Shown piece by piece: positions 1-11,611 of a DNA stretch of 64,000 nucleotides. Location: assembly GCA_033439265.1 (NCBI GenBank), contig JAVTVX010000005.1, forward strand, positions 1,622,001 to 1,686,000, in the 5' to 3' direction. This stretch comes from Dillenia suffruticosa (taxonomy: Eukaryota; Streptophyta; Magnoliopsida; Dilleniales; Dilleniaceae). Position numbers and translations under genes: made by a program. Under the pieces are notes generated by a model, which saw nothing but the letters and a program-made list of their open reading frames with translations, searched no databases and was not told where the DNA came from. Each line of letters opens with the position of its first letter. The first letter of the stretch is position 1.

Positions 1-188
1 ATTAAATATTCTTAAACATGATCAAAATTTGAGTCCCGCTGAAAGTATCGGATCCTCATGTGTATGAAGCGTTTCCTGTTAGGAGACCCACCCTCCGAAA
101 GGAGCCACTATAACGGTCGATCCGGATTAGTCGAGACAAAACCCTAAATACCGAACGGTACTCAAGACATGATACCAAAAAAATAGTA
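1..188 (+). mobile_element. tRNA-derived SINE copy, cut by the window edge
   Basis: This is the 3' part of a SINE of the family seen intact at 35964-36180. Reverse-complementing that copy gives the same order of blocks: the CCTCATGTGTATG block, a GGAGACCCACCCTCC block, the core CCGGATTAGTCGAGAC, then a GATACCAAAAAAA end. The 5' part with the promoter boxes is mostly outside the window, so the 5' target-site duplication cannot be seen. Confidence 0.7.
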
Positions 189-619
189 ACTTCTTGTCTC
201 CTAAACTTGGTTTATTTTATAAACTATTTACTATGTTCAGAGTATATGAAATAGCTTAAAATTATGCACACCCAATAAATATTTCAAATTTTTATCAATG
301 ATTTGAGTTTATTTAAATCAAAATCAGGTTGGAGAGAAAATCACAATCATTAAACTCATTAATTGCTTATTTATATAAAATAAAATTTTAAAAATTATAA
401 TTTATATAATTTTAAATACATTTATATTTTATCAAGGAAGGAAAAAATAGTAACTATTTACTAGATATTTTTTTACATATTTTGCACAAATGCAGTAATA
501 TGCTATTACTGCATCACCTTTATATAAGATTCACACTCACAAATTTAAATAATATTAGTAGGTTTTCCAATAAGTCTATTTTTAGGAAGGAGATTTGGCC
601 GGTTCAACTTGTTATATAT

Positions 620-739
620 ATATAGTATGGCACACTTTTTGTGGGGCAAGTCTCCCAACAAAGGATTCTCCGTTCTCATCGGGAGTCAAACTCCCGCATA
701 GTTAAGGGATAACAGATCCCTTTGACCATCTGCGCCAAC
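620..739 (-). mobile_element. Short SINE copy of the same family
   Basis: On the minus strand it starts with a tRNA-like A-box (GGCGCAGATGG), then a B-box-like GGGAGTTTGACTCCC, then GGGAGACTTGCC. It lacks the usual long 3' part. GTTATATAT flanks both sides (611-619 and 740-748), which fits a target-site duplication, although that sequence is simple enough to arise by chance. Confidence 0.5.
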
Positions 740-1395
740 GTTATATATGATAGAGTTCAATCTAACCAGTTAGAAGAGTTAAAACTAGCTCAAGGCAATT
801 CTGGACTTTTGATGCGGTTCCTAGTTCTAACCTATAGGGTTTAGATAAGATGTTCAAAGTGGTAAAGAATACAAATTTAAGACAGTTTGAATTACTACCC
901 ACTTAGGAATTAAATTTCTACACTAACTTAATAAGGGAATTTCCTAAATTATAGAAAAAAGATTTTCACATTTATCATCCAAACTAACCAATCAAAACAC
1001 AACTAGTTTTAACTAAAAAAACTAAAATTTTTATCCACTAACTTGTAACAATCTGAAAAGAAAAGGAGGAAAAGTCTGGATTAAACAAGAAATTCATATC
1101 CATCCATCAAAGAAGCAAGTTAAAACCTTAATTAGCGACATCTATAGTGACAAAAGGGCACCTTCCTCAAAAGGAAGAAGAAGATGACAACGATGACGAC
1201 TCCATTTTTTGAAGATTTGATATGCTTTCCTTCTATTTGAGTGATTTGGAACTAGAGAGCTGGAAAGTGATTTGCATTTCACCTTAATGTCCCACATTCA
1301 CCACTATCTGTGACAAACTCTAGATAAATTAAGAACTACAGTATTGGGTCAAAAAAAAAAAAGATTTAAGAACTGTTCTCCAAGTATGTACTTAC

Positions 1396-1576
1396 CGATA
1401 AACTTAGAACATCTCATATGCAAATTCTCAAGAAACAAGATTGCTAAAAACCTGTCCTGCACTAAATGAAATATCTTCAGCAGTCTCCACACAATCTCGT
1501 GCCTTTCTAGACCAAACAATCTCGTTAAATTAATTATAACGGAATCCATAGCAATCATGTAGACTTGGTTCAAAGC
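1396..1576 (-). other. Candidate orphan coding exon of unknown function
   Basis: An open stretch of 60 codons plus one base lies on the minus strand between a good acceptor (ending TAATAG) and a strong donor (GTAAGTAC). The predicted peptide starts ALNQVYMIAMDSV and includes RLFGLERHEIVWRLLK. It has a mixed, protein-like composition, unlike the low-complexity shadow frames nearby. I do not recognise the family and found no partner exon on either side, so this could be an exon of a gene running off the left edge, a pseudogene fragment or chance. Confidence 0.3.
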
Positions 1577-2306
1577 CTATTAGTTATGAGCACATAAAGA
1601 CAGAGATCAGGTCACTCTGCTTCTACAAGATGTATGAACCCTGATATACAAAAACCGACTTTGCAATGGAAGGAAAAAACAAGGGTTAATCTTTGTTTAA
1701 AGTGAGGTTTTATCCTTTTTAGTATCTGTGGCTTTCCGAAAACAAGCTATCATTGGATGCATAGATTTCATTCACTTCTAGAAACATGCGAATATCCAAA
1801 ACACCAGCCTACCAGTCATAGTCATTTTTTATGGTGCAGAGTTTGTTAATTGCAGAAAAATCCAATGTTCCCATCATACAAATTTAAATTTTAAATTTAG
1901 AGTCAGATATGCAAGACAGCATTTGACCTGCAAAGATGCTGAAAAGTAATCAGCAAGATCTACCCTACATTGAATCTTCTCTGAGCATTCAATTAAAATG
2001 ATGGCAACTATGCCAATGGGATTGTGGCAATGGAAGCAAAGGACCATAGTGTTGTTGCTCTGCAGGAACAGCCATGTTGTTCATGACCATTTTTCTTCCC
2101 ACAAACCAAATGGACCTGTAACACCTTTGTGGCAAATTCCCCCCACCCCAACAAAAAAAGGGTGCAGAGTTTGTCATGTGATTGTGGACTTACAAAAACC
2201 AGGAAGAAGCATTTTGAACTTTTTCCCATGATTGGATGAAAAGTTCAGTCACGCAGATTCTAAAACTTCAGTTCTCATCTGCCATATACCTAAAATATTA
2301 ATGCTG

Positions 2307-2546
2307 AGTTTGGTAAGAGGAAAAGAAAGCTGGAAGGAATGCAAAGGGGAGGAAGATGGAAAGGAAAGAGAGGAACTGGTATCTCTCACCCATTGTTTGG
2401 ATGAAGAGAAGGAAGTAAAGAAAATTGTTCCCGGAAAGAAAAAGTAAAAGTAGGAAGGATTCCTTCCACCTTTCCTTCTTACCCAACAAAAGATGTGTGA
2501 TCTTTCTTCCTATCTTTCCATCCTTTGCCTCTTCGTTCCAACAAAC
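2307..2546. mobile_element. MITE-like imperfect inverted repeat
   Basis: The left end (about 2308-2337, TTTGGTAAGAGGAAAAG...) pairs with the reverse complement of about 2461-2490 (TTTGTTGGGTAAGAAGG...). A second, offset pair links about 2395-2424 (TTGTTTGGATGAAGAG) with about 2510-2546. The purine-rich left half and pyrimidine-rich right half would form one long hairpin. There is no coding capacity, and I could not fix a target-site duplication. The offset pairs may reflect two nested copies. Confidence 0.45.
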
Positions 2547-3803
2547 GTAGCCTAATCCTCAAAAGAGAGGTTATTATGTGGCATGTCTCTTCTTGGCATT
2601 TTTACATTCTGTTGACTCCATAACTGTTTAAGTAGTGTTCAAAGATTTAATGCAAGTTCCTTTAACCAAAGAGGTAGAATATATAGTTGGCACAGCATTG
2701 TTACATTGGACAAACAAAAGTCACCAGGAAAGCATGAAATGTCTATGCTAATGTGTCTTTATCCAAAAAGAGCTTGTTTGCCCATTTTGGATTTGTAACT
2801 ACAAGCAAGAGAGCTTCATAACTTTGTAGCAACTAGCAAGCATTTTTCAACTAAGCATAAAGTCGAAGGCTTGGCCCACACTAAAGATAAGCAGCAGAGC
2901 TAGCCAAATAATAAAACCTAAGGCTGTTAAATCAAGAAGGGTAAATTTCCTAATCATTTGCCAATAGGGGAACCCGTAGTCCTTTGTAGCACAATCCTAA
3001 GATAACAGACAATCTTGAACACATTGGGAATTATGCACCAAAAAAAAAAAAGAAAACATTTTAAGTATGTAGCGCCCTCCAGGTTTACCTAAAATCAACT
3101 TGCTCTACACAAATGCAGTTATGATCGAAAAGTTAATGGTCTCAATGTTTAAGCATGAGTCTCATGAAAGGATGAAGAACCGCATCTATATGGTCACCAA
3201 ATATTATTAAAAAAAAAAAGAAGGAAAGTATTTATCCACACCTTAACACTCCCCTTTCTCTTCTGTTTTGTTCTTTTGTAGCTCCCACATAAGCAGTTCA
3301 ATTATTCTTCTCATCTCATTGGCGCAAACTATTTTTAGTGTGAGATCATGGAGTAGTGTCCTGATTCAACAAGTTCACAAGATTTCTTCTTCATTCTCTC
3401 CCTATAGTTTGATTCATACGAGGAGTTTACGGAGGTTGATTATATACCAACCAACATCATTTAGCAGATAAGGTATCTAGGAGAAGGAGTGTTTTTCTCC
3501 ATTTTCTTCAACATCACAAGAGTAAAATAACACTCAAAACTCAGAGGAGAATGGCTCAAGTCCACAAAGATAGGACAAAGAAAATAATAATTTGAACTCA
3601 AACGTCTAATCAGAGTCAAGAAAAAAAAACAGATAACAAAAAACTGATTTAACCAATTAAAGTACCGCATACCAAGAAACAGAAAACAAAAGCATATTCT
3701 ATAACATCATTTTCACTAATTAAATTATCAATAATCAAAATTCTATAAATTCCGAGCAAAATGTCTACAATTAAGCAATAGAGTTGACATAAAAGATGTG
3801 GGT

Positions 3804-4460
3804 TTAAGGAACTTGCCTCTCTGCAGCTTCAGCAACAATAGGCAGTCTAGGGACTTGACCAAGCAAGCAAGAAGATGACCCATAAATCAAGCAAACCAAA
3901 AGGAACAAAAACACAGTGCTATCCAAACTCATCATCAAATCCAACCCAACCCCATTTCTTGGATTGAAACTTCTCTCCAAAAGGTCAGGAAAAATCAGCA
4001 GCACATCAAGCACAATAGCCTGCATAGTGTTGAACCTCACGTATCTACTGAAATTGGGGTTTCTAACTACAACAAAGTAAAGAGTCAAAAACACCAAAAA
4101 CCCATTAAAGGGAAAGCTTTTGAAGACTCTAATGGCAGGGACTAGTGGCTGTATGAGGACTTGAATGGGAGTGAATAGGGTCAAAACGTATTTGCCATAT
4201 TGAACGCCATCAAAAAATGGGTAGAAGTAACAGATGGCTGAGATTAAACGATCTGGTGCATCTGCTGAATTGCTGCCTCTGGACTGGGCTGTAATGGTGA
4301 TGGGTCTTCTTCTATTGGTGTTTTGGTTCCTGGGGCTTTGTCTGTGGTTGGTAAGAGCGAGAAAGGAAGAGGTTTTGAGAGAGAACAGTGAAGAAGAGAA
4401 AATAGGCTGTTTCCGTGAGGAGAGAGAAGTAGACGGAGAAAGAAGAAGAGAGATGGACAT
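3804..4460 (-). CDS. TIC20: TIC20-like chloroplast protein import channel subunit (TIC20-II/V type)
   Basis: Encodes 218 aa in one exon. TIC20 proteins are four-helix membrane proteins of the inner chloroplast envelope and form part of the preprotein-conducting TIC channel. The first ~65 residues (MSISLLLSPSTSLSSRKQ...) are rich in Ser, Thr and Arg with few acids, as in a transit peptide. The conserved core follows: APDRLISAICYFYPFFDGVQYG, then hydrophobic segments around FNGFLVFLTLYFVVV, NFSRYVRFNTMQAIVLDVLL and DSTVFLFLLVCLIYG. The NPNFSRYVRFN block is a hallmark of the family. I chose the Met at 4460 because it begins a typical transit peptide; an in-frame Met at 4547 would add 29 residues outside the usual family length. 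The short form and ending fit the TIC20-V or -II clade rather than the long TIC20-I clade; a tree would decide. Confidence 0.87.
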   Translation of the reverse strand: MSISLLLSPSTSLSSRKQPIFSSSLFSLKTSSFLALTNHRQSPRNQNTNRRRPITITAQSRGSNSADAPDRLISAICYFYPFFDGVQYGKYVLTLFTPIQVLIQPLVPAIRVFKSFPFNGFLVFLTLYFVVVRNPNFSRYVRFNTMQAIVLDVLLIFPDLLERSFNPRNGVGLDLMMSLDSTVFLFLLVCLIYGSSSCLLGQVPRLPIVAEAAERQVP

Positions 4461-4640
4461 TTTTGTGTGCGGGAGGAAATTCAGAAAATGAACGGCTCTC
4501 CCTGTGTGTGAGAGAGAGAGAGAGAGATGGATGAACAGTCCTACCAACTTTTCCTTTTTATCACCTTTTGATTCTAGATGGAAGATCTTATCGATGTATG
4601 GCTTTTATTTCACAAATGTATGACCAAATCACTGTTAGAC

Positions 4641-4670
4641 GGGCTGGGCTGGGCTGGGCTGGGTTGGGCT
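4641..4670 (-). promoter_or_regulatory. GGGCT pentamer array upstream of the TIC20-like gene
   Basis: Six tandem pentamers (GGGCT x4, GGGTT, GGGCT) lie about 180 bp upstream of the TIC20-like start codon. The phase of the repeat creates four TGGGCT motifs, which match the plant site II element TGGGCY bound by TCP factors and common in promoters of organelle and ribosomal-protein genes. A further TGGGCT occurs just downstream, near 4723. A regulatory role is inference; it could be only a microsatellite. Confidence 0.4.
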
Positions 4671-7440
4671 ACTCATTTTTGTTGCGGACTTTTTGTCTGG
4701 CCCGTTGTTCACATGCCACCTTGGGCTTTGAGGGAAATCCATAAAACTTTTTTTTTTTTTTGGTGGACATAAAACTTTTCTTTTTCCAAAAATAATACAT
4801 GGTTTAAATAAATTTCACATCAAAAAAGAAATCAAATATTTATGAAACAGTTTAGGAAAATATATTTTGATAATAATTTAATTTTGATTTGATGAATTTG
4901 TTAAAATATGTTTATAAAGACTACCATTCAAGTATTAATTTAACTAGCATTACTCTTTCTTTTTCTTCAAAAAATAGGTAACGCTAATCATTATTGCTAA
5001 TTTTGTAAAATATTTAGAGTGAACAATAATTATTTTATAAACAACTTTAGTATTCATTATGACTTCAACAAAATGTCAAACGGTTAAAAAATTTTGAAAG
5101 TTCTTCTGCAGGTATCATCTTGAGTTAATGTTAATGTCCCCTCGCCTTTCACAAGCCCAAATTAATCCAATGTCAAGTGTTTCAGATTTCTTTCCTTTAC
5201 TTCAAAATAAGAATTTCAAATTATTAAAATAATTAATTGAGACCAATCTTTTACTTCAATGTGAAAGGATTAAAGTATTTAAGTCTATCAAGTGGTATTC
5301 GATTGTATCTCCATTGATCTAATGGAACACCGTAGAGTCTATTAAAGAATTGACACTCCCGGCGTGTGTTTCCGCTCCATTCCATTTTGCAAGTAGGCTT
5401 TGTGCAATCAAGGGGCAATCTCTCCAATCCCATGCGTTCCAACTAGCAATATGTAGATGTACATCAACCAACAGCTGAGTGGACTCTTGAACCAACTAAT
5501 GGTGAGAATTTCGATTCTCACTTCTATAAGAGCCTGCTCGGAGGTAGAGGCCTCATCTTTTCTGATCAACAGCTCACGCAAAGTCCAAAAACCACAAGGA
5601 TAGTCAGAGCATATGCCTAATGTTTTTGCAATGTCGTATTTGTTGGGTAGCCTTGCAGTTTTTTGGACTTTAAGTTATTGATCATATCAGACTATAATAC
5701 ACCCATTTTGGTTTCTACAAAAACACGAGAATAACAAAATGATATTTTATATATAGTTTTTTGGGTGTCCGTTTTCACCCTTTATATGAAGTTATATTTT
5801 TCTTGTTACCCAAGTCAAGTAACACATATGTGTGTGTGTGTGTGTGTGTGTGAATATAAATATATTATGTATATTATTTTTTATCAAAACATCTTTTTAT
5901 TTAATATAAACATTAAAACTTTTAATACGATTAAGTATTTTCTTTTATCTCTCTTGCCTTTTGTAACCCCTTTATGATTAAGCTAATTTACGTTGAGAGG
6001 GAGAGAGAGAATAAGAGAGAGAAATTAAATTCATTTGAGTTGAGTAGTAAGACATTTTAAATTAAGTTCGAACCTTAAAAATAGCAAAAAAGAATTTGAA
6101 AGGGTGAACCCTTAAACTGAGAGAGAGAGAATTAATTTCTAGAAAATTAAGATTTAGGTTTCAAAAGATTGAACTAATTAATCCTATACCTTTTTAACTC
6201 CTAAACACAGAGAGGATCAAGCTATTGTTTTTTTTTTAATTGAATGGAAAACCTCTCACTTTATAGTGGTCATTTGCATCAATGTCAACTTTGCTGGGTC
6301 GTGCAATTTGATTACAATTGACTTCTGGACATGCTAGGGTCCATGTATTTCAATGCAAGTTAGATCTAAAATTCAATTTATCGACGAAATGATTTAATCA
6401 AAATATTGAATTCACTCATTGTTGAATTACTATCTATTTGATGCCACGACTTTCTAAGTTAACTACGAAATGATTATGAAAATTATAATATCACCGCAAT
6501 ATCAGATTTTTACAGCGATACTCATACTATAAAAAAATTTGTATGAGTGTATAAATTTTCAAATTCCCATATATTATAGTTTAATAAAACAAAATTTGGA
6601 AGTATCAGATGGAATATCATATTGACAATCAAGAGGAAAATTTTATTTTGTTTGTTCAAATCACATCCAAACTAAGAGATAGATATAATATAATCACATT
6701 TATATAATACATTGATATGGGTAAAGAGTTTGGTTTAGGGACTCCGATGGAGTTTCTTGGTGCAGACGAAGGAAGAGTTACCTTCTCTCTGATGAGCCTG
6801 CAAAGGACTAACTTTCTTCATATGTCTTAGTGCTCTGGTGCTCGTTTCCTAACTGTTTTTTGTTTCTGTAGCTCAGCTTCTGTTCCTTTTGTTATTGTTT
6901 GTCTTCTTTCATCTTATGTATCAAAAATAAAAAAATAAAATAAAGAGTTTGTATTAACTTTGATTTTTATATTTAAAACTGTATTGAAATCATTATCATG
7001 ATTTAATGAATTAAATTATCATTTTTTTTAAATTGTTGGGAAAGTTTATTCATTAAAAAATTACAAATTAGAATAATTATCCTGTTAAAAAATTAAGAAA
7101 ATCGTATTTTTCTAAATATATGTATATTACCACTTTTTTTTTTTTTTAAATGACGTTGTGTTAAAAAATGATTATATGTTTAAATTAAAAAAATAACATT
7201 ATGATTGACGTGATTTTTTTCTACTTTTTTAGGTGCCAGCTCGTGTTTAACGCCATTCACCTATGTTCCTAACGGTCAAGTTTTTTTTTTCCAGACTATG
7301 AATTCTGTCTTCTTTTCTTTTCTTTTTTTTTTTTTTTTGAGCGAAGGTTTCTTAGAAAGGGTTAGGATTCTCTATTTTCAATTTTAGAGACCTAATCTCA
7401 ACCATCCATCCTTTATAACGTTAGTGATGTTAGCCATTAA

Positions 7441-7487
<47 letters not shown>

Positions 7488-8377
7488 CTCTTCCATTCTT
7501 TCTCTACTTCTCTCCTACATCGCCGTTCGCAACCTTGACTTTGCCATCAACCACAACGATCGTCTCCAGCTATCATGGATCCCATCACTGCCACCCTTGC
7601 CGTCTAATCATCTCCGTCATCATCGCCCTTTGTCATGTACCTATGCACTCTCTATTTGTGTCAAATAGGTCTTTTAAAAGCTTGGACGTGCATAATTAGA
7701 AGCACAAAAGGTAACTTAGAACATGAGATAGCAGACATGAAAATTAAAGACATATGAAAATGGAACAAGAGTGAGTATCATAATAACTTATCAAAAAGGT
7801 TCAAAATTTTACATCCTAAACATTCATACAGTGATCTCTTTCTCTCTTTTTAATACCGGAGTTACAAAAAAAACATGAAAATATATATATTTATAAAAAT
7901 TCAAATAGTCGACCTCAGAGAAAATATTTAATAAATAAGAGATCTTTACTACCAGAGTGTCCTTACAAATTGTGGCAAGTTTCATTTTGCACTAATCTCA
8001 CTACTTGAAAAAGTGAAAAAAAAAAACATGAGAATCTAATAAGTTTCAAGCCACATTTAAATTTAAATTTTTTATCCAACTTCAGTGGAAGGGGATTTCA
8101 TAATGGACAGAATGTTTCACAGTAATGACAAAGAACATCTCTATCTCTGTATCTTACTCAAAATTACACACAATATGAGAAAATAATAAAACTAAATTAA
8201 TGATACTAAATACTATGTATTTATGTATTTCAAAAAAACAATCGAAACACAAACATTGTAAAATAAACATCAAAATTATAATTATATATATATATATATA
8301 TATATATGTGGAAATGCCTTGTCACATTCAAAATAAATAAATAAATAATTGTAACTACAAAATAAAACCCAGAATTT
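4671..8377. other. Intergenic region with microsatellites
   Basis: About 3.7 kb with no gene that I can support. It holds a TG repeat (about 5829-5852), a CT repeat of about 40 bp (7444-7484) and an AT repeat (8284-8307). Short stretches with B-box-like palindromes (around 5510 and 6085) may be decayed SINE ends. The sequence near 5250-5450 is less AT-rich and looks repeat-derived, but I cannot name its family. The open frame at 7424-7699 starts in the CT repeat and shows no protein motif. Confidence 0.55.
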
Positions 8378-9160
8378 TTAAATAGCCAACGCAGCCAATA
8401 CAGCACCCAACCCGCTCAAAACAACTCGAACCTCGCACATTGTCATTGAAGCATCCGACTCATCACTGACCGGAGTCTCTGCGGTCTCCGGCGACTCGCT
8501 TACAGGAGTTGGAACCGGCGGGCTCTCACCCGATGGAAAAATCTCCGGCGCCTCTGCGGGAGTAGCAGAACTCGACGGAATGCTGGCTGAACTCTCTGGT
8601 GATGGTGTTGGTGCCGCTACTGGTGGAGAAGTCATCGGCGAAGTCGACGAAGAAGGCGATGTTGCCGGAGAACTGGCAGGAGATGCAGATGGGGTTGTTG
8701 GGGACAATGCCGGTGGAGATCCACTTGGGGTTGGGCTGACTGCCGGAGAAGTTGCAGGCGTATTCGTCGGCGATTGAGTTGGGGGAGAAGATGTTGGTGG
8801 GGCGATGCTCGGCGTCGGTGAAGTCTGCGGGGTTGCGGAAGAATTTTTCGCCGAAGATGGCGACGGAGACAATGCCGGAGAGTTTGAAGGAGTTTTCGCC
8901 GGAGGAATCGCCGGAGAAATTGAAGGGGTTGTAGCCGGAGGAGTGGCTGGGGAAGAAACCGGAGTGGTCGCCGGAGAAATTGAAGGGGTTGTAGCTGGAG
9001 GAGTGGCCGGGGAAGAAACCGGAGTTGTCGCCGGAGAAGGGGGAGCGGGTGTTGATTTGGTTGGCGCGGGTGCAGGGGCATTGGCGGACTGCGCATTACT
9101 AGAATCTGTAACACAAAGTAATAACACCACCAGGAAGAATGTTGCAATGTGGGAATTCAT
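8378..9160 (-). CDS. Classical arabinogalactan protein, GPI-anchored
   Basis: Encodes 260 aa in one exon. Residues 1-23 form a secretion signal (MNSHIATFFLVVLLLCVTDS, then a cut near SNAQ). Residues ~24-225 are almost wholly Pro, Ala, Ser and Thr with many AP, SP and TP dipeptides, the sites where proline is hydroxylated and type II arabinogalactan chains are added. The C-terminus has a short acidic spacer (SDESDAS) and ends in a hydrophobic tail (VVLSGLGAVLAALAI), as in GPI-anchor signals. The mature protein would be a heavily glycosylated cell-surface proteoglycan. A 20-residue unit is duplicated in tandem near residues 44-83. There is no Lys-rich block and no fasciclin domain, so it is a classical AGP. 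The exact paralogue cannot be assigned because the repeats evolve fast. Confidence 0.88.
   Translation of the reverse strand: MNSHIATFFLVVLLLCVTDSSNAQSANAPAPAPTKSTPAPPSPATTPVSSPATPPATTPSISPATTPVSSPATPPATTPSISPAIPPAKTPSNSPALSPSPSSAKNSSATPQTSPTPSIAPPTSSPPTQSPTNTPATSPAVSPTPSGSPPALSPTTPSASPASSPATSPSSSTSPMTSPPVAAPTPSPESSASIPSSSATPAEAPEIFPSGESPPVPTPVSESPETAETPVSDESDASMTMCEVRVVLSGLGAVLAALAI
8911..9030 (-). repeat. Two 60-bp tandem units inside the AGP gene
   Basis: 8911-8970 and 8971-9030 differ at only about three positions. Each unit encodes 20 residues (ATTPVSSPATPPATTPSISP), so the duplication keeps frame and lengthens the Pro-rich region. The low divergence suggests a recent unequal exchange, and the unit number may vary between individuals. 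Confidence 0.85.
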
Positions 9161-9280
9161 TTCCTACCGATTTGGAATTCCGGTAATCGAAAGGATTTGT
9201 GGAAATAGGATTTGTTGTGTTGTGGTGTGTCGTGATGTGTTGTGTGTGTGTGGAATGTTGGTGTTAAGAGTGAGAGAGAG

Positions 9281-9288
9281 ATTATATA
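9281..9288 (-). promoter_or_regulatory. Probable TATA box of the AGP gene
   Basis: The minus strand reads CCCTATATAATCTC here, about 120 bp before the start codon at 9160. This leaves room for a 5' UTR of roughly 90 nt. Confidence 0.5.
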
Positions 9289-11421
9289 GGGTCGAGGATT
9301 TCGGAGTCTCAAACGTTGGGTTTCGTGGAATTTTGGGATGCAATTTGACCGTTGGGGATCGGATGAGGATGCTCTGTCGGCTTAGCGGCTATTGGGCAAA
9401 ATATAGCCGTTAGGGAATTACGTGGATTTAAACGCTACTCCAATTTCAATCATCTTTTGTCACGAAACCTGTATGGGACGAAATTATCGTACCTTGTGTG
9501 CCTAAAAATAAGTCATCAAAATTGATACTGTAATTCGAAACGTTACACAAAATTTAATGCTTTTATAGACCCAAAATCAATATTCCAAAAAAATAATAAT
9601 AATATTATTTCATTAATAAAACAAACAAGAAAATTGGAGAGGAACAAAATCAACCATGATAACTCTAAGAATGGGAAAAAGAGGCTGTCTTATAACTCTA
9701 ACAATGAATGTGTAATTCTGAGTAAGTTGAACTTTTTGAAAAATGATTTTCACGGTTCAATGATATAGCTGAAGAGTACACTGAGTGTCCGGTTGGCAGA
9801 ATTTTTTATCTGACTTTTGTTCTCCTTATAAGGAGAAAGTTCATCAAATAATATTTTTTAACCTTTTTCTATAAAGAAAAATTTTTAAAATAGTTTTTAA
9901 GAAAAAATTTTTGAGATGAGATTTTCTTTTTCATTTTTTTAATGCTCCACATTTCCGAAAATATATATTTTTTTAATTCTATTTATATTCTCATATAATT
10001 ATTTTTATTCCGTTAATATTCTCATTTAAATAATGTAAAATTTCAAATATATAACTATTAATTTTTAATTTTTAACTTTATTTCAAAAGTAAAAAAGTAA
10101 AAAATGAATTAATTTTTAATTTTTAATTTTATTTCAAAAGTAAAAAAGTCAAATAACTTTTATCTTTTAAAAAAAAAGAATTAATTTTTACTTTTACTTG
10201 AAAGAATAAGATAAAGAGAGAAAAAAAAATCTCTCCCAAATATGCTGTAAATTTTTAGACTTTTCTTCTTTTTGGCATTATTATACTTATGCATTGCTTT
10301 ACTTGCCGATGATTACTTCACACAAATTTGGCAATGGCCAAAATAGTAACATAGGATTTAGGGTCCCCCCCCCTCTCTTTTTGGAGGAGGAGGAGGAGGA
10401 GAAAGAAGAAGACGACCGAAACATGGAAGACACCAAGGACACAAAAAAAGCCCAAGAAAACTAGGCCAACAATGTGGAATTTCTTTGTAGGAATAATATT
10501 TACCTCACACATCTATTTTTTTTTTATTAATATTCTCATTTAAATATTTTTGGGTGGATAATAAAATGGCACATGGTATACAGTAACAGTACCTTGACGG
10601 ACGTTTTAAAATTGAAGAGTGAGAGTATGGATCCGAAGACTTTCACCGGACATTAGTTAAAAGTAAGCATTTTTTTTTTTTTATATCAGAGTCGTAAAAA
10701 TTAAAAAAAGAATTGAATGAAAAAGACACTTAAATAAAAATAATTTATGAGTGAAATATCCTTACAAAACGTGAAAGTCAGAATGATTGAGGGCTAGACA
10801 CGGCACCAACACAACAATGTGGGACCAAGACTTTTAACCCAAAGTTGGGTGTCTTCCAAATTCACGGACACAATTAATGGACCCCAAGATAGCGATCCAT
10901 TACCTACCACCCCAAAAAGGGTTTCCTTATGCTCTCATTGGATGCTTGGATTTCTCTTGTTAGACTCTTATTTTTAACAAATTTCCTTACATGAATAGAC
11001 AATTTAGTAATTATCACAAGAAAATTATTCTCCATGTCCATGATTATTCTGTCCTAAAGGAAATCTTAGATCTCATTAAGAACGTTGCTCCTCTCGTAGC
11101 ATATGGGAACAACATAATTCACCTATCAAGCCCCTTTCCCACCCAAAATTGAATGGACAAATTGAAGGTTGAAGTAATTATCAAGAAAAATACAATTCTT
11201 TTCATGAATAAAAAAGAATTAGGAAAGTGTAATAATTCGATTAGTGTTTTTTATGTTATATTTTGATTATGTATCATGAATTCATGATGTGTTTTGACAT
11301 ATTAGATAGATTTTTTATTCAAAATTGGTTAATTATTCTTTCAAGTTTAAAATATGGCATAAATCATAATTCGAGTTCAGGATATGACTACAACTCTTTA
11401 GTTGTATTTTGATGAATTTTT

Positions 11422-11611
11422 TTTTATTCTATGGCTTGGTCACCACTCAGTTTTTGGAGTTTTATCCCGACTAATTTGAATTGATCGCTATAGGGTTTAC
11501 TTTGTGGAGCAGATCTTCTAATATTATTTTTTTACATGCCTTGGGAGAGTCGAACTCCCGACCTGATTAAAGAACAAAGGTGCTCATTCCACTTACGTCA
11601 ACAAATATTGG
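11422..11611 (-). mobile_element. SINE copy with target-site duplication
   Basis: Read on the minus strand it has an A-box-like GACGTAAGTGGAATGAG, a B-box GGGAGTTCGACTCTCCC, the family core around CAAATTAGTCGGGAT and an A-rich 3' end. The flanks match imperfectly (TATTTTGATGAATTTTT at 11405-11421 and TATTCTGATAATTTTT at 11612-11627), which fits an old target-site duplication. Confidence 0.65.

Larger units (their letters stand above)
189..3803. other. Intergenic region downstream of the TIC20-like gene
   Basis: About 3.6 kb with no complete gene that I can support. It holds a short SINE copy (620-739), one exon-like minus-strand stretch (1396-1576) and a MITE-like inverted repeat (2307-2546). 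The minus strand around 1989-2110 also has a short open stretch behind a possible splice acceptor, but I cannot link it to a gene. The rest is AT-rich with A/T runs and no recognisable coding signal. Confidence 0.6.

Noticed and set aside
4234-4491. 85-codon plus-strand frame inside the TIC20-like gene
   Set aside because: It is the antisense of the transit peptide region, rich in Arg and Glu only because it mirrors Ser and Leu codons.
5250-5450. Short minus-strand frame with repeated LD-RY/RL phrases
   Set aside because: It looked like a possible exon, but it has no splice sites or family match and lies in sequence that seems repeat-derived.
8805-9413. 202-codon plus-strand frame opposite the AGP gene
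   Set aside because: It is the antisense shadow of the Pro/Ala-rich repeat (Gly/Val/Glu-rich, repeating). The minus frame has a signal peptide, AGP composition and GPI tail.
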